A program made the position numbers and the translations under genes. Positions 1 to 10,341 of a DNA stretch of 64,000 nucleotides are shown piece by piece. Each line of letters opens with the position of its first letter. Within the stretch, counting starts at the first letter, position 1. Source of the stretch: Trametes villosa (lineage: Eukaryota; Basidiomycota; Agaricomycetes; Polyporales; Polyporaceae); NCBI GenBank assembly GCA_002964805.2, contig PUDQ02000003.1, positions 2,914,001-2,978,000 of the forward strand. Reading direction: 5' to 3'. The notes under the pieces are model-generated. The model was given only the letters and a program-made list of their open reading frames with translations. It ran no database searches and was not told the origin of the DNA.

Positions 1-104
1 ACCTGCTCGGATTTGGTCGCTGAAAGGTGGGTGCCCGCCGCTCAAGTCCCATACACGGAGAACTTCCCGGTGAAGATCTACCAGCCGAAGAACGCGATCC
101 CGTC
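1..104 (+). pseudogene. Unrecognised open-frame fragment cut by the KDZ element
   Basis: Frame 1 is open from the first base to a TGA at 148-150, but everything after base 104 lies in the terminal inverted repeat of the KDZ element. The roughly 34 codons outside the repeat include the peptide ENFPVKIYQPKNAIPS, which reads like real coding sequence. I do not recognise the family. No continuation is visible on the far side of the element near 10244, so the insertion has either destroyed this gene or the locus was rearranged later. Confidence 0.3.
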
Positions 105-749
105 CACCTACTCCTCCCACGGCTCGCTTCCGATTAGTGCTGTCGGTTGATTGATCCGACGTTGCTAATTAGAGCCGTTTCCTGCATCCTCTCTTACTCT
201 TCGTTATTTCTCTCTGCAATTCCCCCACTCAGGCGCTGCGTGTCCCGGAATGTATTCGCTTCCCTCGCTATGTTATCTCCTATGTTATCCGGCTGTTCTG
301 GACCCACATCCCGCGCTCCCGAGCAATGTCCCGCAGTCCCTGATGCTGTAAGCTGCTCCATTTGGTCATTTGCTCATGTTTTCCGATCTTCCCCCTTTCA
401 GATCTGACATTCCCCACGTGTCTCCTCCTTTGGGCCATCCCGCCCGCCCCTCCACGTGCCTGGCGCCCTGCCTGACAAGCGCGTTCAGTAGCGCTCCCTA
501 AGTAGGAAATCCCGCCCGCGCCCCGCCGCCCCCTTCCGCGCCTCCCTCTCTGTAGTCGCGCGCCCCTCCCCTACGTATCGCGCGCTCTCTTGTCTGTCGC
601 GCGCGCACTGGTTGGTGCTAGCCACGCGTATTAATTGAAGCGCGCATTTGAATCACGGCCGTACATCGTCCCGTTGCCCTGCATCCCCTCCCGACGTCGC
701 GCGCGCCCTCTCGACGCCGAGCACATCATTCCTACGTCGCGCACACGAC
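105..749 (+). repeat. Left terminal inverted repeat of the KDZ element
   Basis: This is a 645-bp match, inverted, to 9599-10243. Only scattered differences are visible, for example CGTATCGCGCGC here against CGTATCGTGCGC in the partner. Both copies contain the same 86-codon open frame (147-407 here), which is best explained by repeat identity, not by a gene. Confidence 0.9.
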
Positions 750-1083
750 TCCGTCGCGCCGCGCTGCCCTCCATCGCCGCTGGCGCTGGCCCTCCGCGTC
801 TGCTGCTCCTCCATCACGCAAGGTTCTCTATCAAGCCGCGCCTCCACATCGCGCGTTCTCCATCGTCGCGCGCGGCCCTCCATCGTCGCGCGCGGCCCCC
901 ATTGATACTCACCGTGAGTCGTCGATCAGTATACGGACGGGTGGAGATTGGCCCAAATAGCTCAAGAATCAGAACAGATAATATATGTACAAGCGATGGA
1001 GGCACGGGCAGCTGGCACAAAACAAAAAAATGAGAAACGTCGTGTGACGGATCAGAAGCAGCGAGAACTGCACGTACGCAAAT
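750..1083. other. Spacer between left repeat and first accessory gene, with minisatellite remnant
   Basis: Bases 855-900 hold about two and a half copies of a 20-bp GC-rich unit (CCCTCCATCGTCGCGCGCGG). The same unit is expanded in the right half of the element at 9466-9600. Nothing else is recognisable in this stretch. Confidence 0.6.
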
Positions 1084-2620
1084 TCACGCTGAGGGCGACG
1101 GTCCGGGATGCAGAGCGGCAGGGATCGGAGGCCCTCCGGCCGCTCCACTAGCCTCTTGGCGGGGACGCTTCTCTGGGCGAGGGTTGCCCTCGTCTGGAGA
1201 CATCTCCTCGTCAGAAGCGTTGTTGGGTACGGCCTTCTTGCCCTTCTTTCCGCGCTTCTTGCCGGCGTCGGAACGTTCTTTCCGCCGTGCCACCTCGCCG
1301 TCTTTTAGTTTCTTGTCATAGGCTTCCTGGCGCTGCTTGAGCTCTGCGGTGGGAATGCACTTGAAGAGGCACCGCTTCTCGTCTATCTCCTCAAGGAGAT
1401 GCCTGAGAGTGCTCAGGCTGGTAGTAAGGGAGGAGGGATTCTTGAATGCTACGCGATCCTTCGGCCATCCAACCAACTCCACGCCATATTTCAGGACGAC
1501 GCCGCCCTCGTGATTGACGTAGTTCATGATCGCGCCGTCGTTGTTCGTGATGTCCACTACCCGAGGGTTATTCGCGTACCTGACCCTGATCACTGCCCGA
1601 TTACTCACCTAGCATTGTGTGAATCTTCTCACGGATCTCACTCTTCAAGTGCTCCGCCCTGTCCTTGGAGGACATCTTCAGAGCTAGTAAGGGTGATCTC
1701 CGGTTAGCAACACGAACGCGGCCATCGAGACATTGCACGCGCGCACCGTTGAAGTCGCACCCTGCCATAGCGAAGGCCTCCAACATCACACCCACTGTCT
1801 CCGTGTCCCATCCCTTACGCACCACAACCTTGAGGTAGTCCTCGATGCGAGGGTCAGTGAAATACCACTGTGATTTAGCGCTGAACTCCGCGGTGTTCGT
1901 GACGAAGCAGAAAAAGCCGTCCACGCCCACGCGGTTCTTGAGAGCAAAAGCCTGCCGGGGTATGAGAATCGCGCATGCAAGACTCGATCCCATTGGGGAG
2001 AAACATACCAGATTCTGCATCTGCGCCATGCAGTGCTGCAAGTCATTCGCACGCGCCTTCTGGGTGAGACGCGTCCCGAATTTACGCGTGTCGCGCTGCT
2101 CCTCCAGCTCCTTGATGAGATCTTCCTTTTGCTGATCCGTAAGCGCGTGATACTTGTCGATATTGTCGCGTTGTATATCTATCAAGCGTTCCGCCTCACC
2201 GGGCACGGCGGCTAGGAGAGCGGCGGTCAACGGGCCGTTCACGACACAATCGAACTTCCTGTACTTACCTTCATTGACCTCTTTCGCAATATGATGCGAC
2301 CACGCGTTGTAGGCATTGGGCTTCCTGTCTTTCTGCGCCTCGGAGGCCCCAGAGAACATGAGCTGCAAATAATGACCGGGCTTGTTGCCGAATTTCTGGG
2401 CAAGACGCGCAGCAAAAGCCAAGGTATCTTTATGCCACTGCTGGAGCTCAGTACTGAGATCGCGCTGCTTGGTCTTCGCCGCCGCTTGCATCGACGCGCG
2501 TTGCTCCGGAGAGATTTTGACCGCTGGTTTCCGTTGCGCTGGGACATTCGGGCGCGCGGTTACTCGCGTGGTTGGCGCGTAAGAAACATTGTGGGTCGGG
2601 GGTGGGCGGTCGGCGGACAT
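1084..2620 (-). CDS. KDZ-element accessory gene A, unknown function
   Basis: The gene starts at MSADRPPPTHNVSYAP (ATG at 2620) and ends at 1084. The body has a lysine- and glutamine-rich N-terminal helix region, then a conserved-looking core with RVGVDGFFCFV and RKGWDTETVGVMLEAFAMAG. A small intron near 1557-1607 joins it to a C-terminal part with MNYVNHEGGVVLKYGVELVGWP. The tail is lysine-rich and acidic (KKRGKKGKK, then DEEMSPDEG) and could act as a nuclear localisation signal. I recall this architecture as a common Agaricomycete protein found beside KDZ transposases, with no known biochemical role. It is co-oriented with the transposase inside the same inverted repeats, so it is probably mobilised with it. 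Other internal introns (for example after HIAKEVNE) are likely but not settled. Confidence 0.6.
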
Positions 2621-2878
2621 CGCGAGGCACTCAGCAGGGAAGGGCAAGACACAGCAGAGCGGGGGTTTTCCAGAGTCACCGTCGGGAACGAGGAGGAGAA
2701 CGCGTACGCCGCGCTTTTTTTTAACTGACACTGCAGGCAATCGAGTTGCACAGAAATGCATTAGACGCGACAACGGAGGACCAAGAAAGCGAGTTGTATG
2801 TACAAACTGGATCACAGACGGCGACGGTAGCGAACAGCACGGACACGATGACACCAAGAACTTTTCGGCCGCTACGGC

Positions 2879-4871
2879 TCAACCCTCGAGCGCTGCCTCC
2901 CCGCGCGCCGCGCAGTCCTGCTGCATCGCGTCGACGATCTCGTTGACGGCGGTGTTGTCGTTGATGCCGAGCAGAGCGTGCAGGGCCTGGTACCAGTTAG
3001 AGACGTGGTACTGCTCGTGGATCATCCACAAACCAACGTGGATGCCGTCGTTGATGTTGTACCGTTCAAAGACCTCGGCGGTCGCCGAGCCGAACACGCG
3101 GATGTCGAGCGGAACACCGACTATCTCAAACTCGATGCCTGTGGCCCTATCGGACACAGGGCGCGAGGCCCACGAGTCCTGCGACGCAATCGACGGTGCA
3201 CCTGAAGCAATCGACGACGCAACTGACGGCGCCCTCGTGGGGATGGGGGACGCGACCGAGCCGCCCAACCGGGCGGACGGAGCACGCGGCGAAGGGGCGT
3301 GCTGCGAACCTGGGGGAGGGGAAACCACGGAGGGGCTCGACGGAGCAGAAGCACTCGCTGGAGTGCGGGGACGACTGGGAGGCAGCCTCGACGGCACGCC
3401 TGCGAGGCGGAGGCGCGTGACCTCTATAATACGATTAGAATGTGCTCGTGCCTGGGCGTGAGTACTTACCCATGACGAGCTTGGCCTTCTCCTGACGCAA
3501 GCGCTGCATATGGTCGAGGGCGGACTGGTAGTTGTTGTTGGTCTCCTCGAGACGGCGCTTCAGCGTGTTCTGCTCGAGAGACATGTCGAGGGACTCGAAG
3601 GAATGCTTGAACTGCTCCTCCCAGTCGGTCTCGGTGATGGAGGGGTCACGAGGGTCGACCATCGCCTCGAAGGTCGACCGCGACGTCGAGCTTTGGGACG
3701 GGGCGCGCGAATTTCCCGCAGCAGACGAAGTTCGCGAGGGCGTGGTCAGCGCCGGGGCCATGCGCGATGCCGTCGACGAGGTGGCGAGACGCGAAGTCGA
3801 CCCAGCGACGAGACGCGAGAGGGACGACGACGACGGACGCGAGGGCGTCCTGATGCGCGAGGGAGTTCCCGTGGCCGCGGTGCGCGAGGGCGTCCCTGCA
3901 GGCGCGGTACGCGAGGGCGTCGACGGTGCGCCGAAGCGCGAGGGCGTCCCGGATGTCGGGCGACCGAATGCCACCGCCGGCCCAGAGAAGGGCGAGGCGG
4001 GAGGGAGCTGCTGCCGCCCCGCCGGTTGAGCAACCGGCGCGGGCTCGTTCTGCTGGGCGGGCGCAGGGGCAGGCTGAGCGGGCGCAGGGGCAGGCTGAGC
4101 GGGCGCAGGGGCATCCGGGATGGGAGCGTAGGGGTCCCAGGCGAAGCCGCGTGGTGCCCCGCGGACCCGGTCGATCAGCGGCTCCAGGGTGTCGGGGCGA
4201 CGGCCGTTGAAGACGAAGTGGCTGGTCCTGCTAGCAGGGATGAGACTCGGCTGCAGGGGACGCGGGCTTGGGGCTGGGCCGGGCGTCGCCCAACTGTCCT
4301 TGTCGGTGAGGGCATCCCACCGACGCATGGCTTGAGGCCCGATACCCTCCGAGAAGGACTGAACTATGCGCGCCACCGTGAAGGTGACCTCGGGCGACGC
4401 TTCGAGGATGGGACGGGGCGCGTAGACGTGAGTGATGACTTCTTCGGGCAAAGCCTCCGTGTTGGGGCGGCGCGTGCTGTCGGTATGGACCATGACGGTG
4501 GCCCCCGAGGTGATTCGGTCCCACATGGTCAGCTATTCGCGTCAGTTAGCGGGCAGTGGAGCGACGAGGGATAGACGCACCATATCGAACACAAGCTTCA
4601 TGAACGCTCGGCGCGCGAAGTCGAACTGGGCGCCGCCAGCCGTCTGCCTGTCCCGACGGAAGGTGAAGTAGGCGGGGTGGTGGCCGCCTCGTCCGCCGTC
4701 GTGGTTGTCGTCCTCGTGAGCACCGCAGACGAAATAGGCGATAGCCATAGCCATGATCTGACGGTCGTTGCGGAAGGCGGGGTCGCGTCGGAGACGTTCT
4801 GTGACAGCAAAGAGACCGGCAGCATTGAACTGCAGGTCGGGGAGTTCGGATGGGACATTGGGGTTAGACAT
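2879..4871 (-). CDS. KDZ-element accessory gene B, Ser/Thr/Pro-rich, unknown function
   Basis: The gene begins MSNPNVPSELPDLQFNAAGL (ATG at 4871); the likely stop is at 2879. The N-terminal exon has a short folded segment (ERLRRDPAFRNDRQIMAMAI). An intron near 4525-4560 leads to a second domain containing PRPILEASPEVTFTVARIVQ. Then comes a long low-complexity tract with repeated TPSR motifs and PAPAQ repeats. A coiled-coil-like stretch (SLEQNTLKRRLEETNNN) follows, and the last exon ends in a compact domain (VGLWMIHEQYHVSNWYQAL). The middle resembles a disordered linker. It lies between accessory gene A and the transposase, on the same strand and inside the same inverted repeats. The family looks like another KDZ-linked protein of Agaricomycetes; no function can be assigned. 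Confidence 0.55.
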
Positions 4872-5361
4872 GAAGAAAGATGGAGAGCTGGAGTGTAGTG
4901 GACTGGCGAACATCGAGTCGAACATGATGGTAATAAGGCAAAAGCCTGCGGGCGCCAGAAGCTGGGGCATGCCAACCAGAGTTCAGCGCCCTAGCCTTGA
5001 GGCCACTGTACATAGCAATGGCACGCCTCGGAAACTGGCAGAGCGTCAGAATTGTAGAAGCGCAGCGCAGCATGTCTCCCCGTAAAGCAAACTGCGGGTC
5101 TCTTTGGAGAATCGACGTCGCCGAGATATCGCTGTAGCCTACAATTGGCTGGGCTGCTCGGCGTATGACCAGACGGCGAACTTGCAGACGCAGCGCGCAT
5201 CGCAAGCATCGCAGCGCAAGTGCTTATGCGCCTACTAAGTACGGCTGTGGCGACAGCTCATCAAAGCCGGTGTTACTCATGAGACACATTGCAGGAACGG
5301 GAATGATACCATTGGGCGAGAATACATGAGACGATGTACCCTAAATGCAAGTCGCCGCGAT
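4872..5361. other. Intergenic spacer inside the KDZ element
   Basis: This separates accessory gene B from the 3' end of the transposase gene. I see no conserved coding signal. It probably carries the promoter and 5' leader of accessory gene B and the 3' UTR of the transposase gene. Confidence 0.5.
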
Positions 5362-8300
5362 CTACTGCGAGTCGGTCTGAGAAGATGGCTCATTGAGGCC
5401 GTCGATGTAGTCTATCAGCACCTCCGCCTCCCGTTCATTGGCTACACCCGGAACGTCTACCCAGTCATCGAGATCGTCCACTGGCTGCGTGGACTCCTGT
5501 ACGTGAGCCCACGACGGCAGCGGGACCGCGGTGCAATCATGGGGCTCCCCACCTGCCCGCCTGCCCGCCTCGAGAGTGCCTGAGAAGCCGGGAAGTTTCG
5601 AGGCTTCTGCCAGATGGTGGACGACGCGTCCGTTGATGCGGTCCCGGCGCTGCCAGCGGCGCGAGAGTTCCCCAGCGAGCGGAGCGTCCGTGAGCAATGT
5701 CCGCGCTATGGCGGCGTAGTAGTCGCGGTGCTCGTCGAGCATTGATGTGAACAGCCGCGGAATTTCTACATTCAAGTGTTTTACCTCTTCGCGAGCACGC
5801 TTGATGTTGAAATAAATGTTCGTTGCGCGGCGGTGATGTGGTTGAACCCACGGCTTCGCCCGAATGTCTTCACGCGTTTCGCGCAGGAGGTCGAAGTCGG
5901 CGAGGGACGCCATATCGATGATGTCCGCCCACTCGAGCTCGGCGCGCGGCGGCGACAGCACTTTGGCACATGTGTTGTAACGCGTCAAAGCGGTCTTGAT
6001 AGCCACTGCGCGGGCCTTGAGGGCCTTGCCGATTTTCTCTCGCATCTTGTAGCCTGTAGGAAGAGCATCAGTATATGGTTAGCGAGCGAGGACACACGCG
6101 TACTGGTGCCGCTCATGCCCAACTTCGTCAACTCGAAGAGACGTTGTACGACCAGTCTTTCGAGCTTGTCCAACGCTTGACGATACTTGCGGTGAGTTAG
6201 CTCCTTGAGATACTCCTTGTACTCGGGCTGTTGTGGCTTCCAGCGCGATTCGATATCAAGCTCCTCCTCGCGGCGCAGCACCTCCTCGTGGACGGTTTCC
6301 CAACGTAGCTGTGCAGTGCGCGCCTTGGTTGCCAGCGACCTCTTTGTCCATTGCTTCTTCTTCGTCTGCTCCGACGTGTCCGCGTGCGAGATGAAAGAGT
6401 CGGCCTTGTCGGCAGCGGCCCTTGCAGCGATCGCTTTCCGGCTGTAAACGATGCATTAGTTTAGTGACTATACGTAATTCGATCACTTACAGTGCCTCTT
6501 GAAGTCGCACCAGGGAGTCGACGTAGTCGATCCTGATACCAAGCTCTGGCGGCTCGGGCTTCTTGTTCTTGAGGTAGGTTCGCTCCTCCTGGAGGTACCG
6601 CTCGAAGTTGGCGGGTCCGATCTTGAGCTGTCGACAGTACTCGGCCAGCAATAACGATTCGGACTTGATAATATCGAGGGCTTGACAATAGTTGTTGAGA
6701 ATGAACTTCCCTACAAATCGATTAGTGAGGTCTGGAGAAGATCGTAAAGAACGTACCAGACTCTGCATGCTTCTGCTCTCCCCAGAAAACGAAATGTTGT
6801 TCGATCACTTGGTGTCGGTGGAACAGTGTGGCGAGGCGAGTTCCGGCGGCCAGGGCATTCGACTCCGAGAAGCACCTCTCGCACCCTTCGAAGTCTTCTT
6901 TGCCAACGCCTTCCATATACAGCGGGTGCCAATCTACCTGGCAGGCGCGGTTATGGCTATGGCCATGGAACGCGGGGACAACGCCGGTGACGTTGAGGGC
7001 AGCGAGGCGAGGACCGATGGAGCTTCGTCGCAAGATCTTGGCCAGGGCGCAGGCGACGTCGTATCCTATTTTCAAGTCCGGGCCGTACACTTGAACCAGC
7101 TTCTCGATGATCGCAATGGGATATTTCATCCTGTCAAGCGAACGGTAAGGTTGGTTCGTCAACAAGAATACCAGACCGCTTACAATTCGCCGCTTCTTAT
7201 CATGTCGCACATGATGAGCAACTGCCCGTGCCGGCAGAGCACTACAAATATGCCGGTAACCGCGAACAGAGAAAACATCCTCTTCCGTGCCTCTGGGCCC
7301 GCATTGCGCCAGCGCTCGACACACACGGACACAGGATCGTCGCCTGACGGATCGTCGATATTGAACCATTCCGGGTCATCATCGCCGTCGTCTTGGGAAA
7401 CGGCTGGGGTGGAAGGGAGAGGGGTGGGTTCTGGCGCACCCCCGGATGGCACGGACGTGGGCAGCGATGTGGGCGCGGGTGCAGGGGGAGGCGCGGGCGC
7501 GAGGGAAGGCGCGGGCACGGAAGCGTGCGGAGGCGCCGGCGGGGGTGCGGAAGCGGGTACAGGCACGGGCGCGGAAGCGGGCACAGGCACGGGCGCAGGC
7601 GCGGAAGCGGGCGCAGGCACGGGCGCGGAAGCGGGCGCAGGCGCAGGCGCGGGCGCGGAAGCAGGCGCAGGCGCGGGCGCGGAAGCAGGCGCAGGAAGCT
7701 AAGTACTGCAGAGTGTCAGTATGTTGCTACTAGGACGATCTGATCTGACCTTTTTCTCCTTGACTTCGTCCTTGAATCGATCGACCTGCTCTGGAGTGAG
7801 CCACAGGTCTGTGCGTGTTGTGCGTGAGTCCGCAAGGGCGGTCCCAGAGCGGTACTTGCTATCGACGAGCTTCAACGATTGGTTGCCGTCCATTGTGACC
7901 AGCATGGCTGGTTTCAAGTCAGGCTCTTTGTCCAACTTGTACAGGCACGGCGCGCACGCGTTGCGCATGCGCCACTCGGCGGTGTTGCGGAGGAGCGCGG
8001 TGTTTACCCTTACATCGAGTCGGTGCAGAATCTCGAGGTAAGCGTCGAACGCGATGCTGAATTGCTCAGCGAGAGTAGACAAAAGGGGGATCTAACAATG
8101 TTTGTTAGTTGAGTACAGTGATCGCGAGCGATAGAAGACTTACGGAGTGAAGATGGCACAACGCGCGTACCTGGCCCTGTATACTCAAACGCGGGCAGAC
8201 GCGGTGGAGTTGACGATAAGCTTCGAGTGTCCTGAAGCTTACTGCAGTCGACGGGCGGGCGGGCGCTGTCCCGATGTACCCTTGAGCAGCTAGAGCCACA

Positions 8301-9013
8301 TTGATGTAGGGAGTAGGGACTGGATGCCGAAACTTCCGGGGGCCATAGTCTTGGGAGTAATGTCAGGGTAAGCGAGAGCATTCACTGACCAGAGACTTAC
8401 GGAAAATATCGATGACGGTGAGCGTGCAAACTTCGCCCTGCACTATGTTAGGGCCCTCTGTGCTCGCTTTGTATGTCAGATACGCATCCACCAGCTGCTC
8501 CATCTGTGATTCCCATTCCCTGCACCGTCGTTCCGTGCGATCCGCCCGACTTCTGCCATCGTGGCGCTTTCTGGAGAGGCTGTCAGCGCACGGGTAACGG
8601 ACGCAGGTTGGGGCGTACTCGGTTGTGGCGTCCTCCCGCAATAGGTCCCGACATAGCTCGTCTTCGCCGCCAGCATTGCTGAGAAACATGGCCTCCTCGC
8701 CAGGGGGCAAAGAGAGCCAATCGTCTTGGTCCACGTCCGTTGCGGCATCAGCCATATCCCCTTCGAGCTGTTGGAACCATTCACGGTCCTCGAAGCTCAT
8801 GCCTGCGGCGGATATTGGTATGTAGAGACCCAAACAAAGTGTATGCTTACCTGATATTTTCAACAACCTCTCTCGATACGCAGCCCGCCGGCGATGCGCA
8901 GCCTGTGCCACTGGCCGAGTTGCAGCATTGGACGGGCCTCCGAAACGACCTCCACTTGACACCTTGATGGCTCTAGACAGACCGCCCCGCCCATTTTTGG
9001 AGATACCACGCAT
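5362..9013 (-). CDS. KDZ-family transposase with CxC1 cysteine cluster
   Basis: The gene starts MRGISKNGRGGLSRAIKV at 9013 and ends DGLNEPSSQTDSQ at 5362, in about eight exons. In order, the protein shows: an N-terminal region with DREWFQQLEGDM; a CxC1-type cysteine-rich region around ALAAQGYIG and LEAYRQLHRVCPRLSIQG; NACAPCLYKLDKEPDLK with MDGNQSLK; a long Ala/Pro linker; the KDZ catalytic core VCVERWRNAGPEARKRMF, CRHG, YDVACALA, VPAFHGHSHNRACQ and GKEDFEGCERCFSESN; and the typical helical C-terminus. These motifs match the KDZ DNA transposase superfamily, in which acidic residues of an RNase H-like fold cut and join DNA. No stop interrupts the exons I examined, so it may be active. The Ala/Pro linker coincides with a minisatellite in the DNA. 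Confidence 0.85.
7470..7697 (-). repeat. Coding minisatellite (Ala/Pro linker) in the transposase gene
   Basis: Tandem variants of a GCGCGGAAGCGGGCGCAGGC-like unit encode PAPASAPAPVPVPAS repeats on the minus strand. The array lies between the CxC1 region and the catalytic core. Its length can change in steps without breaking frame if whole codons are gained or lost. Confidence 0.75.
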
Positions 9014-9598
9014 GTTATACGGAGGCAGAGAGCGGCATATAAACAGAAAGCCCGCAGTCGCGGTATGTCTGAGGGGAAACAGATGAAGTACGCGAACGCG
9101 CGAGACGAGTTACCGCATCACGTGACTGCCGCCACGCACAACTTCAACAAGTTACCGCGCGTCTATGCCTACGTACTATTCATCTTGTCCTACTAGTTGC
9201 CCATGGCGCATACGCTAGTCGCTATTCTCTGCGATCATTATATGTACGTACGGAGACATAGATACGCTCTGGGCTCTTGCGCGCGCCGTATGCACTTACA
9301 AGTCTCGAGTAGTGACTCTGAACAGCGCACGTCTCGCTGCTGTGCATGTCTCTATCGCCGACGCGAGCTCAAGGAGCTATGTGGGTTTAACAGCAACTAG
9401 AACAGGTCAGCACGCCACCACAACATTGCCTACCTTCGTCTACATACTGCAAGAATGGCCCGCGCGCGATGATGGAGGGCCGCGCGCGACAATGGAGGGC
9501 CGCGCGCGACAATGGAGGGCCGCGCGCGACGATGGAGGGCCGCGTGCGACGATGGAGGGCCGCGCGCGACGACGGAGGGTCGTGTGCGACGACGGAGG
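9014..9598. other. Transposase upstream region and 20-bp minisatellite
   Basis: Bases 9014-9465 hold no recognisable gene and should contain the transposase promoter. Bases 9466-9600 are about seven tandem copies of a 20-bp unit (GATGGAGGGCCGCGCGCGAC with variants) that directly continues the inverted repeat. The left repeat has fewer units and an interrupted array. Confidence 0.7.
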
Positions 9599-10243
9599 GT
9601 CGTGTGCGCGACGTAGGAATGATGTGCTCGGCGTCGAGAGGGCGCGCGCGACGTCGGGAGGGGATGCAGGGCAACGGGACGATGTACGGCCGTGATTCAA
9701 ATGCGCGCTTCAATTAATACGCGTGGCTAGCACCAACCAGTGCGCGCGCGACAGACAAGAGAGCGCACGATACGTAGGGGAGGGGCGCGCGACTACAGAG
9801 AGGGAGGCGCGGAAGGGGGCGGCGGGGCGCGGGCGGGATTTCCTACTTAGGGAGCGCTACTGAACGCGCTTGTCAGGCAGGGCGCCAGGCACGTGGAGGG
9901 GCGGGCGGGATGGCCCAAAGGAGGAGACACGTGGGGAATGTCAGATCTGAAAGGGGGAAGATCGGAAAACATGAGCAAATGACCAAATGGAGCAGCTTAC
10001 AGCATCAGGGACTGCGGGACATTGCTCGGGAGCGCGGGATGTGGGTCCAGAACAGCCGGATAACATAGGAGATAACATAGCGAGGGAAGCGAATACATTC
10101 CGGGACACGCAGCGCCTGAGTGGGGGAATTGCAGAGAGAAATAACGAAGAGTAAGAGAGGATGCAGGAAACGGCTCTAATTAGCAACGTCGGATCAATCA
10201 ACCGACAGCACTAATCGGAAGCGAGCCGTGGGAGGAGTAGGTG
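9599..10243 (-). repeat. Right terminal inverted repeat of the KDZ element
   Basis: This is the inverted partner of 105-749, 645 bp long, ending GGAGGAGTAGGTG at 10243. It contains the mirrored 86-codon frame at 9941-10201. Confidence 0.9.
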
Positions 10244-10341
10244 CATGTCTTGAGCCTTGGCTTGCGACTTTGCGCTTCCAAGCTGCACTACCCACCCCGT
10301 CTCGCGGCTCGCCGCGTAGCGTCTCGCCATACCCGCATACT

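Larger units (their letters stand above)
105..10243 (-). mobile_element. Complete KDZ DNA transposon with 645-bp terminal inverted repeats
   Basis: Bases 105-749 recur inverted and nearly identical at 9599-10243, so the element is about 10.1 kb. Between the repeats lie three minus-strand genes: two accessory genes (1084-2620 and 2879-4871) and a CxC1-type KDZ (Kyakuja-Dileera-Zisupton) transposase (5362-9013). The termini read CACCTACTCCTCCCACGG inward. I could not find a direct target duplication: the left flank ends GATCCCGTC and the right flank starts CATGTCTTG. The near-identity of the repeats suggests recent insertion or recent homogenisation. No TET/JBP-type dioxygenase, which some fungal KDZ elements carry, is visible. 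Confidence 0.85.

Noticed and set aside
147..407. 86-codon frame repeated exactly at 9941-10201
   Set aside because: Both copies lie inside the inverted repeats of the KDZ element and are identical only because the repeats are. There are no domain features or splice signals.
2239..2728. Long plus- and minus-strand frames over accessory gene A
   Set aside because: They are shadows of the accessory gene frame, with arginine-rich composition typical of GC-rich antisense.
7393..7743. Long plus-strand Gly/Arg-rich frames
   Set aside because: They are the reverse reading of the Ala/Pro coding minisatellite in the transposase gene.
105..10243. TET/JBP dioxygenase cargo in the KDZ element
   Set aside because: No double-stranded beta-helix motif (HxD...H...R) was found in either accessory gene.
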